NCBI GenBank assembly: GCA_902546095.1
Contig: CACCIQ010000007.1
Location: 1-42,746, forward strand
DNA: 42,746 bases
Direction: 5' to 3'
Source: an uncultured Bacteroidota bacterium
GTDB lineage: Bacteria; Bacteroidota; Bacteroidia; Flavobacteriales; Flavobacteriaceae
The position numbers were made by a program, and so were the translations under genes. Below, one piece after another: positions 29,221-37,738 of this stretch (within the stretch, counting starts at the first letter, position 1; each line of letters opens with the position of its first letter). The notes below the pieces were generated by a model. That model worked only from the letters and a program-made list of their open reading frames with translations. It was not told the DNA's origin and made no database searches.

Positions 29221-30093
29221 TTAATTGGAATTCAAATATTTCTTAGGAGTTGTTCCAAACTTATTTTTAAAAGCATTTATGAAATGACTAGAAGTGCTGT
29301 AGCCTAAGTGCAAAGCTACTTCATTTACATTGTAATTTTTTGAAGATAACATGTTACTAGCAACATTCATTTTATAATCATATAAAAATCCAAAAACAGT
29401 ATTTCCATAAACTTGTTTAAAACCCTCCTTTAGGTTTTTCAGTGAAATTTCAACTTGTTCAGCTAATTCTTTTAAACTAGGTGGCTCTGACATCCTACTA
29501 ATTATAATTTCTTTAGCCTTTTTTATTTTTTTGACATTTTTATCATCAGCTAGAAATGGACATTGCTCAATATTCATTTCTTTACCTACATTGAATAATA
29601 AGCTTAAAAGTTCAAAAACTTTCCCTTTAAAATATAATTTTTTGACATTATCACTTATATTTTGATTCATCATTTGAACTAAAATAGTTGTCATTATGGG
29701 TGTCAGCTTGTATTCTTTGTAGAATTTTTTATTGATATTTTCATCACTTAAAAAAGGGATAGATTCAGCAGTTTCTGAAAACAAACTATGAAATTTTTCA
29801 ATTCTAATTAAAAGAGAAATAAGTTTTGTATTATGATTAAGTAAAGCATTCACCGGAAGATTCATAATTGGGTTGTATAAAAGAATGAGATTGCCTTGTT
29901 GAAGAGGGAATGCATATGCGCCATTATTATACTCAAAACTAATATCACCTTTTAAACAAAAATGAAACTGAATGAAGCTCTTTTCTGTTTCATAATTCAT
30001 ATATACTTTTTTTGACTCTAGATTTTTATAGTCATAGTAAATGATATCATTATCAATTTCTGTTTTATTGGTGCTTAATGTGATATTTTTCAT
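29221..30093 (-). CDS. AraC-family transcriptional regulator
   Basis: This is a 290-residue DNA-binding protein. The C-terminal AraC domain (about 193-288) has the first helix-turn-helix at SLKELAEQVEISLKNLKEGF. The second is at NVNEVALHLGYSTSSHFINA, followed by the standard FKNKFGTTPKKYL. The N-terminal 180 residues have a cupin-like sensing half with FIQFHFCLKGDISFEY and FPLQQGNLILLYNP. No signal or transmembrane part is seen, so it is a cytoplasmic one-component regulator. It is divergent from the SnoaL/DUF1080/oxidoreductase cassette, the likeliest target, and it is the only recognisable sugar-locus regulator in the window. No hybrid two-component system or sigma/anti-sigma pair accompanies SusCD. 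Confidence 0.92.
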   Translation of the reverse strand: MKNITLSTNKTEIDNDIIYYDYKNLESKKVYMNYETEKSFIQFHFCLKGDISFEYNNGAYAFPLQQGNLILLYNPIMNLPVNALLNHNTKLISLLIRIEKFHSLFSETAESIPFLSDENINKKFYKEYKLTPIMTTILVQMMNQNISDNVKKLYFKGKVFELLSLLFNVGKEMNIEQCPFLADDKNVKKIKKAKEIIISRMSEPPSLKELAEQVEISLKNLKEGFKQVYGNTVFGFLYDYKMNVASNMLSSKNYNVNEVALHLGYSTSSHFINAFKNKFGTTPKKYLNSN

Positions 30094-30129
30094 GAACTAC
30101 TGAAAATATATTATTATATCTTTAATTTA

Positions 30130-30160
30130 AATAATTATATGTTTTACTCATATAATTATT
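30130..30160. promoter_or_regulatory. Perfect 12-bp inverted repeat in the regulator upstream region
   Basis: AATAATTATATG (30130-30141) and CATATAATTATT (30149-30160) are exact inverted copies around TTTTACT. It is placed between the AraC regulator start and the divergent cassette, as an operator or an AT-rich transcript hairpin would be. AraC proteins more often bind direct repeats, so the binding partner is open. Confidence 0.4.
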
Positions 30161-30178
30161 ATCCTCATTTTATTTTTT

Positions 30179-30186
30179 CAAAATTA
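30179..30186 (-). promoter_or_regulatory. Candidate -7 element for the AraC regulator
   Basis: On the minus strand the bases read TAATTTTG, a match to TAnnTTTG, about 86 bp upstream of the regulator ATG. The inverted repeat at 30130-30160 would fall in the transcribed leader. No TTG at good -33 spacing was found. Confidence 0.25.
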
Positions 30187-30238
30187 ACATAATTGATTAA
30201 TATTAGAACTTATAACGTTATTTTTTTTATATTGAAGT

Positions 30239-30679
30239 ATGTTAAAAACATTCTCAATCAGTGTTATTTTTTTAATTATTGCATTAACTAATTCTTATTC
30301 ACAGACCTTAAAAGAGAAAGATTCGCTAAAGATTCTAAATGTATTGGAGCAGCAACGAATTGCATGGAATGATAACGATATTAACGAGTTTATGAAGGGC
30401 TACCTGAAATCTGACAAGTTAGTTTTTTCAGGATCTAATGGTCCTGTATTTGGTTGGAATTTTGTGAAAGATAGATACCTTAAAACATATTCGACTAAAG
30501 AATTAATGGGTGATTTAAGCTTTGAAATCAATAATCTATTCTCACTTACAAGAAAAGTGGTAATACTACTAGGTAAATTTAATCTTCAAAGAAAGAATGA
30601 AAAATTATCCGGTTATTTTACTTTAATTTTTAAAAAAATTAATGGAAATTGGTATATAGTTAGTGATCATACATCTTAG
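30239..30679 (+). CDS. Exported SnoaL/DUF4440-like protein
   Basis: This is a 146-residue protein with a signal peptide ending in LTNSYSQ. The mature part looks like a SnoaL/NTF2-type alpha+beta cone: a leading helix SLKILNVLEQQRIAWNDNDI, the FMKGYLKSDKLVFSG strand, and the closing FKKINGNWYIVSDHTS. This is the usual DUF4440 pattern of a small binding or isomerase-like domain. It is the first gene of the cassette, 3 bp before the double DUF1080 gene, and divergent from the AraC gene. The natural ligand is unknown. A sugar-derived compound is suggested only by the neighbours. Confidence 0.82.
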   Translation: MLKTFSISVIFLIIALTNSYSQTLKEKDSLKILNVLEQQRIAWNDNDINEFMKGYLKSDKLVFSGSNGPVFGWNFVKDRYLKTYSTKELMGDLSFEINNLFSLTRKVVILLGKFNLQRKNEKLSGYFTLIFKKINGNWYIVSDHTS

Positions 30680-30682
30680 ACT

Positions 30683-32107
30683 ATGAAACTTTTGACGTCA
30701 ATACTTATTTTGTTAAATTCTTTTTTAATCATTTCTCAGGAAAATTGGACAAACTTAATTGGAGATGATTTAAGTAATTGGGAAATAAAGCAAGGATCAG
30801 CTGAATTTGAAATTAATAATGGAGTGATAACAGGTACATCTTTACTTAACTCACCAAGCACTTATCTTGGTACTAAAGAGTTTTATTCTGATTTTATTTT
30901 GGAGTTTGAAGTTTTTGTAGAAGCTGGACTAAATTCCGGAGTTCAATTCAGATCTTTAAATTATCCAGATCAAAAAAAGTTTGTCTATGGATATCAGATA
31001 GAGTTAGAGGCCAACAATCCAGAAAGAAATAGGATGTGGACAGGAGGAATATACGATCAATCTAGACGTAGTATTTTTTTATATCCTTTGTCAGTCAATC
31101 CCATAGCTAGGTCAGCTTTTAAAGTTGATGAATGGAATTTTATTAGACTAGAGGCAATTGGAAATTCTGTGAGAACTTGGGTAAATGGAATTCAATGTTC
31201 GAATCTAATTGATGATACTTCTACTAATGGCTTCATTGCTCTTCAGATTCATAGCATAGGAAAAGAAACTTTACAGGGCAAAAAAGTTAAATGGAAAAAT
31301 ATTCGAGTACTTACAAAAAATTTAAATCAAAATAGATATCCCGTAGAAGATTATGCACCTGAAATAAACAATATTGATAATTATTTAACCGATAAGCAAA
31401 TTGAGGAAGGTTGGAAATTTATTTTTGATGGTATATCATCTAATGGATGGATTGGTGCGAATTCCGATGAGTTTCCCAACAAAGGATGGAAAATAAATAA
31501 TGGAGTTTTAACTGTGCTATCTGCAGATGGTCAAGAATCTGCAAATGGAGGAGATATAATAACTAAAGAAAAATATAAAAATTTTGAATTGGAACTTGAT
31601 TTTAAGATTACAAAAGGAGCAAATAGTGGAATTAAATACTTTGTTGATCCTGAACTTAACAAAAGCAAAGGTTCAGCAATTGGATTAGAGTATCAAATTT
31701 TAGACAATAAATTTCATAAAGATGGATCTCAAAAATATAGAATTCTTGAAATGAGCGATGGTGATTGGGTTATAAAGAAAGAATCTATGAAAAAAAATAG
31801 AGGAGTTGCTAGTTTATATGATTTAATAGAAGCAGAAAAATATAATTGGAAAGATGTAGCTGCTGATGAATGGCATAGAGCAAAAATAGTCTCAAATAAT
31901 GGACATGTAGAACATTGGCTTGATAATGAAAAAGTTTTAGAGTATAATAGATTCTCTCAGGTATTTAAGGCATTGGTTGAGTACAGTAAATATTCAGTTT
32001 GGGATAATTTTGGACAAATAGAATCTGGGCATATCCTGTTACAAGATCATGGTGATGAGGTGTCTTTTAAAAATATCAAAATCAAAGATTTAGAAAATGA
32101 AAAATAG
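30683..32107 (+). CDS. Exported protein with two DUF1080 (3-keto-disaccharide hydrolase-type) domains
   Basis: This is a 474-residue protein with a signal peptide ending FLIISQ. Two concanavalin-like DUF1080/PF06439 domains follow each other. The first is at about residues 20-210 (NLIGDDLSNWEIKQG, SGVQFRSLNYPDQ, GYQIELEANNPERN). The second is at about 245-470 (WKFIFDGISSNGWIG, GANSGIKYFVDPE, GLEYQILDNKFHKDG, WHRAKIVSNNGHVEHWLD). Some family members hydrolyse 3-keto-glycosides formed by a partner oxidoreductase. It overlaps the downstream Gfo/Idh/MocA gene by 11 bp, which matches such a pairing. Whether both domains are catalytic or one only binds carbohydrate cannot be told by eye. Confidence 0.88.
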   Translation: MKLLTSILILLNSFLIISQENWTNLIGDDLSNWEIKQGSAEFEINNGVITGTSLLNSPSTYLGTKEFYSDFILEFEVFVEAGLNSGVQFRSLNYPDQKKFVYGYQIELEANNPERNRMWTGGIYDQSRRSIFLYPLSVNPIARSAFKVDEWNFIRLEAIGNSVRTWVNGIQCSNLIDDTSTNGFIALQIHSIGKETLQGKKVKWKNIRVLTKNLNQNRYPVEDYAPEINNIDNYLTDKQIEEGWKFIFDGISSNGWIGANSDEFPNKGWKINNGVLTVLSADGQESANGGDIITKEKYKNFELELDFKITKGANSGIKYFVDPELNKSKGSAIGLEYQILDNKFHKDGSQKYRILEMSDGDWVIKKESMKKNRGVASLYDLIEAEKYNWKDVAADEWHRAKIVSNNGHVEHWLDNEKVLEYNRFSQVFKALVEYSKYSVWDNFGQIESGHILLQDHGDEVSFKNIKIKDLENEK

Positions 32108-33437
32108 AAGAAGCTTCATAAAAAAATCTACATTATCCCTTGCAGGTATAACTTTTCTTAATTCAATTTCTGCAAAATCCTACAGAAAAATTATTGGATC
32201 TAACGAAAGAATTAATATTGCTTTTCAGGGGCTAGGTAGAAGAATACCAGGTTTAATAAGTGGTGCATTAGCATACAAAAATATTGAGGTTAGTTATTTG
32301 TGTGATGTAATGGATAATCAAATTAAAAAAGCCTCGGAAAGATATTTTAATCTAACTGGAAAAACCGCTAAATCTGAGAAGAATATCCATAGAATTTTTG
32401 AAGATAAAGATGTTGATGCAATCATTATGGCAACCCCTGATCATTGGCACGCATATGGTGCTTGTAAAGCAATGGAAAGCGGAAAGCATGTGTATTTGGA
32501 AAAACCTTGTAGTCATAATATGAATGAAAGTGATTTATTGCTTGATTATCAAAAATATTTTAAAAAGGTTGTTCAAATGGGCAATCAGCAAAGGTCATCA
32601 CCGCATACTATTGAGCTAATGCAAAAAATTAAAGATGGTGAAATTGGTAAAACATATAAATCAACTGCATTTTATCACAGCAATAGACCTAGGGTACCAA
32701 ATCAGGTGTTAGCTTCGGTTCCACAAGGTCTAAATTGGAATCTTTTTCAAGGACCAGCCGTCAGAAGAGAATATACTTATGATACATGGGATTATAATTG
32801 GAGGTGGTACGATTGGGATTATGGTACTGGCGAAGCAGGTAATAATGCTACTCATGAGTTGGATATTGCCAGATGGGCTTTAGGTGTAGATTATCCTTAT
32901 CAAGTTGATGTATATGCAGGAAAATATCACTATTTAGATGATGGATGGACTATGTATGATACAATGGAAGCAAAGTTTAAATTTAGAAATGGAAAAATGA
33001 TCACATGGGATGGACAAAGTAGAAATTCTTTTGAAAAGTCTAAAGAGGGTGGAAGAGGAACAAAAATATGGGGGTCAAAAGGTTCAGCATTTGTTAATAG
33101 ATCAGGTTATCAAATTTATAACCTTAAAGACGAACTTATTTTTGATAGCTTATCAGATCAAAATATTAACAAATATTCATCAGCTGGAAATCAAGGTAAT
33201 ATGACAGAACTTCATATGAAAAACTTTTTTGATTCTATAAAGACTGGAGAAAGTTTGAGATCTCCAATTGATGATGCTGTTATTAGTCAAAGTATGGTTC
33301 ACTACGCAAATATTTCATACAGAGCTAATCAATCACTAATAATTGACGACATTTCTAATCGAGTTAAAAGTAAAAAAGCAATGAAATTTTGGTCAAGGGA
33401 TTATGAAAAAGGATGGGATATAAAAAAAATTAGCTAA
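32097..33437 (+). CDS. Tat-exported Gfo/Idh/MocA-family oxidoreductase
   Basis: This is a 446-residue NAD(P)-dependent oxidoreductase of sugar or polyol type. The N-terminus carries a twin-arginine signal (KNRRSFIKKSTLSLAGITF), so it would be exported folded with its cofactor. The Rossmann start is INIAFQGLGRR, then DAIIMATPDHWHAYGACKA. EKPCSHN is the family EKP motif with the cofactor/active-site Lys. GNQQRSSPH and AGNNATHELDIARW line the C-terminal active-site domain. Coupling to the double DUF1080 protein suggests oxidation of glycosides at C3 followed by cleavage. GH109-type glycosidases are related, but the typical signature could not be confirmed. Its 3' end overlaps the convergent M48 gene by 8 bp. 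Confidence 0.9.
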   Translation: MKNRRSFIKKSTLSLAGITFLNSISAKSYRKIIGSNERINIAFQGLGRRIPGLISGALAYKNIEVSYLCDVMDNQIKKASERYFNLTGKTAKSEKNIHRIFEDKDVDAIIMATPDHWHAYGACKAMESGKHVYLEKPCSHNMNESDLLLDYQKYFKKVVQMGNQQRSSPHTIELMQKIKDGEIGKTYKSTAFYHSNRPRVPNQVLASVPQGLNWNLFQGPAVRREYTYDTWDYNWRWYDWDYGTGEAGNNATHELDIARWALGVDYPYQVDVYAGKYHYLDDGWTMYDTMEAKFKFRNGKMITWDGQSRNSFEKSKEGGRGTKIWGSKGSAFVNRSGYQIYNLKDELIFDSLSDQNINKYSSAGNQGNMTELHMKNFFDSIKTGESLRSPIDDAVISQSMVHYANISYRANQSLIIDDISNRVKSKKAMKFWSRDYEKGWDIKKIS

Positions 33438-34662
33438 GAGCTTTTAATCTTTCTAGTAATGGTGGATGGGAGTAATGAATAAAAACATAAAATGGATGTG
33501 GATGTAAGTTTGTAAGGCTATCAACTGAAAGTTTTTTGAGAGCCAATGATAAACTTTCGCCATCGTATGTTTTTTTTGCATATTCATCAGCTTCAAATTC
33601 ATTTTTTCTACTTAAAATATTCATAAAAATACCTGTTATTAATCCAATTGGACTAAAAATAAAACTAAATCCAATTAGGCCTAAATGGAAAGCATTTATT
33701 TCAGCTCCAAGTGCAGCTGATATTTCAGGAATTTGTAAACATAATTCAAACAAAAAACACATTACAGCTATTTGAATAATTGATAAAATCATTCCTTGTT
33801 TTATGTGATTTTTTTTGTAATGACCAACCTCATGTGCAAGTACAGCTACAAGCTCTTCCTCTGTATGTTTTTCAATTAAGGTGTCGAACAAGGCTATAGT
33901 TTTTTTTGGGCCAAATCCTGAAAAATATGCATTAGCTTTCGATGATCTCTTAGATCCATCAATTACAAAAATATTTTTTAATGAATACCCAATTTTATCT
34001 GAATATTGCTGAATTTTTGTTTTGAGTGATCCATCTTCCAGTGGACTTAATTTATTAAATATTGGTACAATTAAGCTTGTGTAAAACATACTAATGAATA
34101 CAGTGATTATTGATAAACTTAACCATAGCCAAAACCAAAAACCTTCACTGAAGTAATTAAGGATTAAAATAGCTACAGCTAACAATAACCCTCCAATTAA
34201 AATTGACATCAAAGTACCTTTTAAAATATCAGCTAAAAATGTTTTTTTAGTCGTTTTATTAAAACCAAATTTTTCCTCGATTATGAATGTTGAATAATAG
34301 TTAATTGGAATACTAACAAGCATGTTTAAGAAATAAAAAAACAAGAAAAATATAGCTGAGTGTAAGAAGGGTGAACTAAATGTAGTATAAATGTAATCAC
34401 TTACATATCCGTAGAAACCAGTAATTAAAATGATTAATGTAATGGTAATGCTTAATGATGAAGATATTAGTGAAACTCTCCCACGAGCTTTTTTGTATTC
34501 TTTTGCAGTAGAATATTTTTTTCTATCATAGTAATCTTTGAGTGAATCAGGTATTTCATCGTTCCAGCTTTTATCATTAACATACTCAAGAACACTTGAA
34601 AAAATAAAATTTAAAAGAATTAAACCAATAAAAATATATAACCAAAACTCAGATGAAATCAT
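33430..34662 (-). CDS. M48 family (Ste24/CAAX protease-like) integral membrane metallopeptidase
   Basis: This is a 410-residue multi-pass membrane protein with the zinc motif HEVGH (His277, Glu278, His281) in VAVLAHEVGHYKKNH and the third ligand region RKNEFEADEYA. The N-terminal M48_N region, with TTFSSPFLHSAIFFLFFYFL and YSTFIIEEKFGFNKTT, matches Ste24-type peptidases rather than HtpX. Bacterial members are general membrane-quality enzymes, so the gene is probably ordinary chromosome interrupting the sugar-related genes. It is convergent with the oxidoreductase and divergent from sulfatase 34740. Confidence 0.93.
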   Translation of the reverse strand: MISSEFWLYIFIGLILLNFIFSSVLEYVNDKSWNDEIPDSLKDYYDRKKYSTAKEYKKARGRVSLISSSLSITITLIILITGFYGYVSDYIYTTFSSPFLHSAIFFLFFYFLNMLVSIPINYYSTFIIEEKFGFNKTTKKTFLADILKGTLMSILIGGLLLAVAILILNYFSEGFWFWLWLSLSIITVFISMFYTSLIVPIFNKLSPLEDGSLKTKIQQYSDKIGYSLKNIFVIDGSKRSSKANAYFSGFGPKKTIALFDTLIEKHTEEELVAVLAHEVGHYKKNHIKQGMILSIIQIAVMCFLFELCLQIPEISAALGAEINAFHLGLIGFSFIFSPIGLITGIFMNILSRKNEFEADEYAKKTYDGESLSLALKKLSVDSLTNLHPHPFYVFIHYSHPPLLERLKALS

Positions 34663-34718
34663 TAAACAAAATTAATTATTAATCTCTTTAAAACTAAATT
34701 AATGTTTAGACTTTTTTT

Positions 34719-34726
34719 TAGATTTG
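34719..34726 (+). promoter_or_regulatory. Candidate -7 element for the sulfatase/GH10 pair
   Basis: TAGATTTG fits TAnnTTTG and ends 13 bp before the ATG at 34740, giving a very short leader like that of the cysteine desulfurase. No convincing -33 TTG is present at the usual distance. Confidence 0.35.
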
Positions 34727-34739
34727 TGATTCAAACAAA

Positions 34740-36131
34740 ATGCACCATTTCTTTAAAATAATATTTGTTTTACTTGCTTTTTCAATTTCATCGAAAAATA
34801 ATTTTAATGTTGAAAAGCCTAATTTCATAATTTATTTGTCTGATGATCAAGACTTTTTAGATTATAATATTTATGGAAACCAAAATGTACAATCTGATGG
34901 TGTTAATAGATTAGCAAGAGAAGGATTAGTTTTTACAAACTTTCATACTGGACAAGCTATATGTGCTCCAAGTAGATCACAATTGTATACTGGTTTGTAT
35001 CCACTGAAAAATGGAAGTTATGCTAACCATACTAATGTTAAGTCAAACACACTTACAATTGTACAACATTTAAAAAAAATTGGATATGAAGTGGGACTTG
35101 CTGGTAAAGACCATGTGGGCCCAATGCAAACATTTAATTTTGATTTCCACATCAAAAAAATTAAAAACAAAAACTTAGATCTTGTCAGGATCAAAAAATA
35201 TTTAAAAAACATTGATAATCCTTTTTGTTTAATATTAGCATCAGACTACCCTCATGGCCCCCATCCATCAATATCCTCATATAAAGTGTCTGATATCATC
35301 AAACATCCTTATGATTTCAGAGTTAATCCAAAAAAAACGGGTTACTATGAGTTTATTAAAAGCGATGATATTCAATTAACATCAATTTTAAAAATTATTG
35401 ATGATAGTAAATTAGCTGAAAACTCCGTTTTTATATACATGGCTGATCATGGCTACAGCGGTAAGTTTACTTTGTATCAAAAAGGGATTAAAGTTCCTTT
35501 TATTATGAGATGGCCAAATAAAATAGAAGCAGGTTCAAAGAACAATTCTTTATTGACTATGGTGGATGTCCTTCCAACAATTTTAGATATTGCTGGTGGA
35601 GATTATAATAATTTTGATGGAAAAAGTTTTCTTCCAATTATTGAGAATGGTAAAGATGAGGTTAATAAATATATATATGGAGTTGCCACCAGGCAAAATA
35701 TACAATCTACTTTTGTTTTTCCATCTAGAATGGTTAGTGATGGAAAATTTAAATTAATAAGAAATTACAATTCAATCGAAGTGTATGATAAAAATTTGAC
35801 TGATAATGAAAATATTAATCACTTTATTGAAGTCGGGGCTAAAAAATTTTCCAACATACCATATGAAGAATTATTTGATTTACAGCTAGATCCGTACGAA
35901 AAGAATAATCTAGCTAGAAATAAAAAATATTACGATATAAAAAATACACTATCCAAGGAACTTGATAATTGGATGATTGATCAGAAAGACTTTATAAAAA
36001 TTGGAAAAATGCCTTTATTAAAGCCAACCCACAATAAATATGCTTTAGATCAAAATTCTGATTGGAAGATTGTTGATAATGATTTTATTGGTAAGTTGTC
36101 TCAGAAAGATTACATGGATACACATTATTAA
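34740..36131 (+). CDS. Exported type I sulfatase, non-lipoprotein
   Basis: This is a 463-residue S1 sulfatase. It has a Sec-type signal (HHFFKIIFVLLAFSISS) but no lipobox cysteine, unlike the other six sulfatases here, so it is likely soluble in the periplasm or secreted. LSDDQDFLD supplies metal ligands, and the formylglycine motif CAPSR (Cys75) is followed by SQLYTGLYPLKNGSY. The usual GKWHLG reads AGKDHVGP, and late ligands are in MADHGYSG. The N-terminal layout resembles heparan N-sulfatase-like members (SQLYTG, NGSYANH), though substrate is not implied. It is 6 bp from the GH10 gene, suggesting that desulfation and chain cleavage act on the same polymer. Confidence 0.9.
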   Translation: MHHFFKIIFVLLAFSISSKNNFNVEKPNFIIYLSDDQDFLDYNIYGNQNVQSDGVNRLAREGLVFTNFHTGQAICAPSRSQLYTGLYPLKNGSYANHTNVKSNTLTIVQHLKKIGYEVGLAGKDHVGPMQTFNFDFHIKKIKNKNLDLVRIKKYLKNIDNPFCLILASDYPHGPHPSISSYKVSDIIKHPYDFRVNPKKTGYYEFIKSDDIQLTSILKIIDDSKLAENSVFIYMADHGYSGKFTLYQKGIKVPFIMRWPNKIEAGSKNNSLLTMVDVLPTILDIAGGDYNNFDGKSFLPIIENGKDEVNKYIYGVATRQNIQSTFVFPSRMVSDGKFKLIRNYNSIEVYDKNLTDNENINHFIEVGAKKFSNIPYEELFDLQLDPYEKNNLARNKKYYDIKNTLSKELDNWMIDQKDFIKIGKMPLLKPTHNKYALDQNSDWKIVDNDFIGKLSQKDYMDTHY

Positions 36132-36137
36132 ACAATT

Positions 36138-37493
36138 ATGAAAGTAAAATTATTTTTTTTAGTTATGTCGCTATTTATTTTTTCACAAAATCATAGTGAC
36201 CATAAACAATGGAAATTGGAGGGAGCTGATCAAAGGATCAGTGAAATTAGAAAAGGCGATATAAATCTGGAATTCATCACAGATTTAAAAATTGATGAAA
36301 ATTCAAACTCATCTATTAACCTTAAGCTAGTTAATCATGATTTCAAGTTTGGAGTTTCTTTTACTCAATTGCGAAGATTTTGGGGCCAAGATTATGGTGA
36401 TTTATACTTAAAAAGATTTAAAGAGGTTTTTAATTATGCAACAATAGGAATGTATTGGCAATTGACAGATGAAAGGAGTAATTCAAAGTTTATGGATAAT
36501 TATTATAAGGGAATATTAGATTGGAGTGAAAAGAACGATATTAGATTAAAGGGACATCCTCTAATGTGGCATGAGGCAATGCCTAATTGGGTTAGAAATT
36601 TTAAAAATATTGAGGAACTAGATGGAATCATTAAAGAACACATGAAACGTTTAATTGTTTCATATCCTCAAATTAATGACTGGGATGTTTATAATGAACC
36701 TATTGGACCATTTAAACCACATATCCCGCCAAGTTCAATTACAGAGTGGATTAATTATAAAGGTGGAATATATCCTGCGATGGTTGATATATATGAGTTT
36801 GTTGATAGTGTTGACCCAAATAAAAATTATTCAAATAATCATTATCATGCAAAAGATCCAGAGTTTTTCAAAATAAATGAATTTTTTATTGAAAAAAACT
36901 TGAATTACAGCTCCATCGGAATGCAAGCTCACATGCAATCAAATGATAATGTAATGTCTGAAGAGCAGTTGTGGAATCAGATAGAGGATTATGCAGTTCT
37001 AGGTAAAAATATTCAGTTTACTGAGATTACTGTAACAAGTTCAGAGAGATTTAATAATTGGAAGGAGCACCAAGCTTTTCTTGCAAAGAGAGATGAAGCA
37101 ATTGCTAATGGTGGAGAATTAAATCTTGAGAGTAAACCTGAATATGAAGAGTACCAAGCAAATTATTTGAGAGATTTTTATACTCTAGCTTTCAGTCATC
37201 CGAGTGTTACATCAATTACTTTTTGGAATATGACTGATAGAAATGCTTGGAGAGGCCATGCTGGGGGACTACTATTTAAAGATTTAAAACCCAAAAAAGC
37301 TTTTAATAGATTGAAATATTTGATTAAGGAAAAATGGGATACAAAGATCAACAGTACAATTAAATCAAATGAATTTAACTTTAATGGATTCTATGGTAAA
37401 TATCAGGGTTCAATAACGATAAATAATAAAAAGCATAGTTTTGAGTTTTATCACTCAAAAAACTCAAATGGTCCAATTAAAATCTATTTATAG
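36138..37493 (+). CDS. Exported GH10-family glycoside hydrolase
   Basis: This is a 451-residue protein with a signal peptide ending SLFIFSQ. The TIM-barrel GH10 domain has LKGHPLMWHEAMPNWV, the acid/base Glu187 in WDVYNEPIG, a conserved IGMQAHMQS, and the nucleophile Glu296 in QFTEITVTS, then ITFWNMTDRNAW. All residues for a retaining endo-beta-xylanase mechanism are present. An N-terminal section of about 45 residues and a C-terminal beta tail (about 415-451) extend the catalytic domain. GH10 enzymes cut beta-1,4-xylan or mixed-linkage xylan, but divergent members may have other targets. The sulfatase immediately upstream suggests a sulfated polymer. The 3' end overlaps the convergent small membrane gene by 10 bp. 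Confidence 0.9.
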   Translation: MKVKLFFLVMSLFIFSQNHSDHKQWKLEGADQRISEIRKGDINLEFITDLKIDENSNSSINLKLVNHDFKFGVSFTQLRRFWGQDYGDLYLKRFKEVFNYATIGMYWQLTDERSNSKFMDNYYKGILDWSEKNDIRLKGHPLMWHEAMPNWVRNFKNIEELDGIIKEHMKRLIVSYPQINDWDVYNEPIGPFKPHIPPSSITEWINYKGGIYPAMVDIYEFVDSVDPNKNYSNNHYHAKDPEFFKINEFFIEKNLNYSSIGMQAHMQSNDNVMSEEQLWNQIEDYAVLGKNIQFTEITVTSSERFNNWKEHQAFLAKRDEAIANGGELNLESKPEYEEYQANYLRDFYTLAFSHPSVTSITFWNMTDRNAWRGHAGGLLFKDLKPKKAFNRLKYLIKEKWDTKINSTIKSNEFNFNGFYGKYQGSITINNKKHSFEFYHSKNSNGPIKIYL

Positions 37494-37738
37494 AAATAGT
37501 AAACTAAAAAAATAATTAAATAAACAAAAAGGTATAGTCTGTAATTATTTCTTGTTTTAATATATTCTTTATTTTCTGGGTATAGATTAAATAAAAGACC
37601 TACAATCTCCTTCTTAAAAAGAGGTTTAATATTTATTTTCCAATCATTTGTTTGATATACAATTTTTCGAAATTTACTTCTAAAGAATGTACTGGGAATT
37701 CCCCAAATAATTAAAATTATAAAAAGGATAGTCTTCAT
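37484..37738 (-). CDS. Small two-span membrane protein
   Basis: This 84-residue protein has a hydrophobic N-terminal segment (ILFIILIIWGIPSTFF) and a C-terminal one (YLFVYLIIFLVYYF), joined by a basic loop with KIVYQTNDWKINIKP. Its ATG overlaps the stop of the DUF1295 gene (TAATG), so the two are translationally coupled. I do not recognise a family. It may be a partner of the DUF1295 enzyme. The gene is supported by the coupling and by an ORF free of stops. Confidence 0.62.
   Translation of the reverse strand: MKTILFIILIIWGIPSTFFRSKFRKIVYQTNDWKINIKPLFKKEIVGLLFNLYPENKEYIKTRNNYRLYLFVYLIIFLVYYFYK

Noticed and set aside
34667-34674. Minus-strand TAATTTTG as a promoter for the M48 gene
   Set aside because: It lies only 4 bp before the ATG, so the transcript would start inside the coding region. 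Most likely chance in AT-rich DNA.
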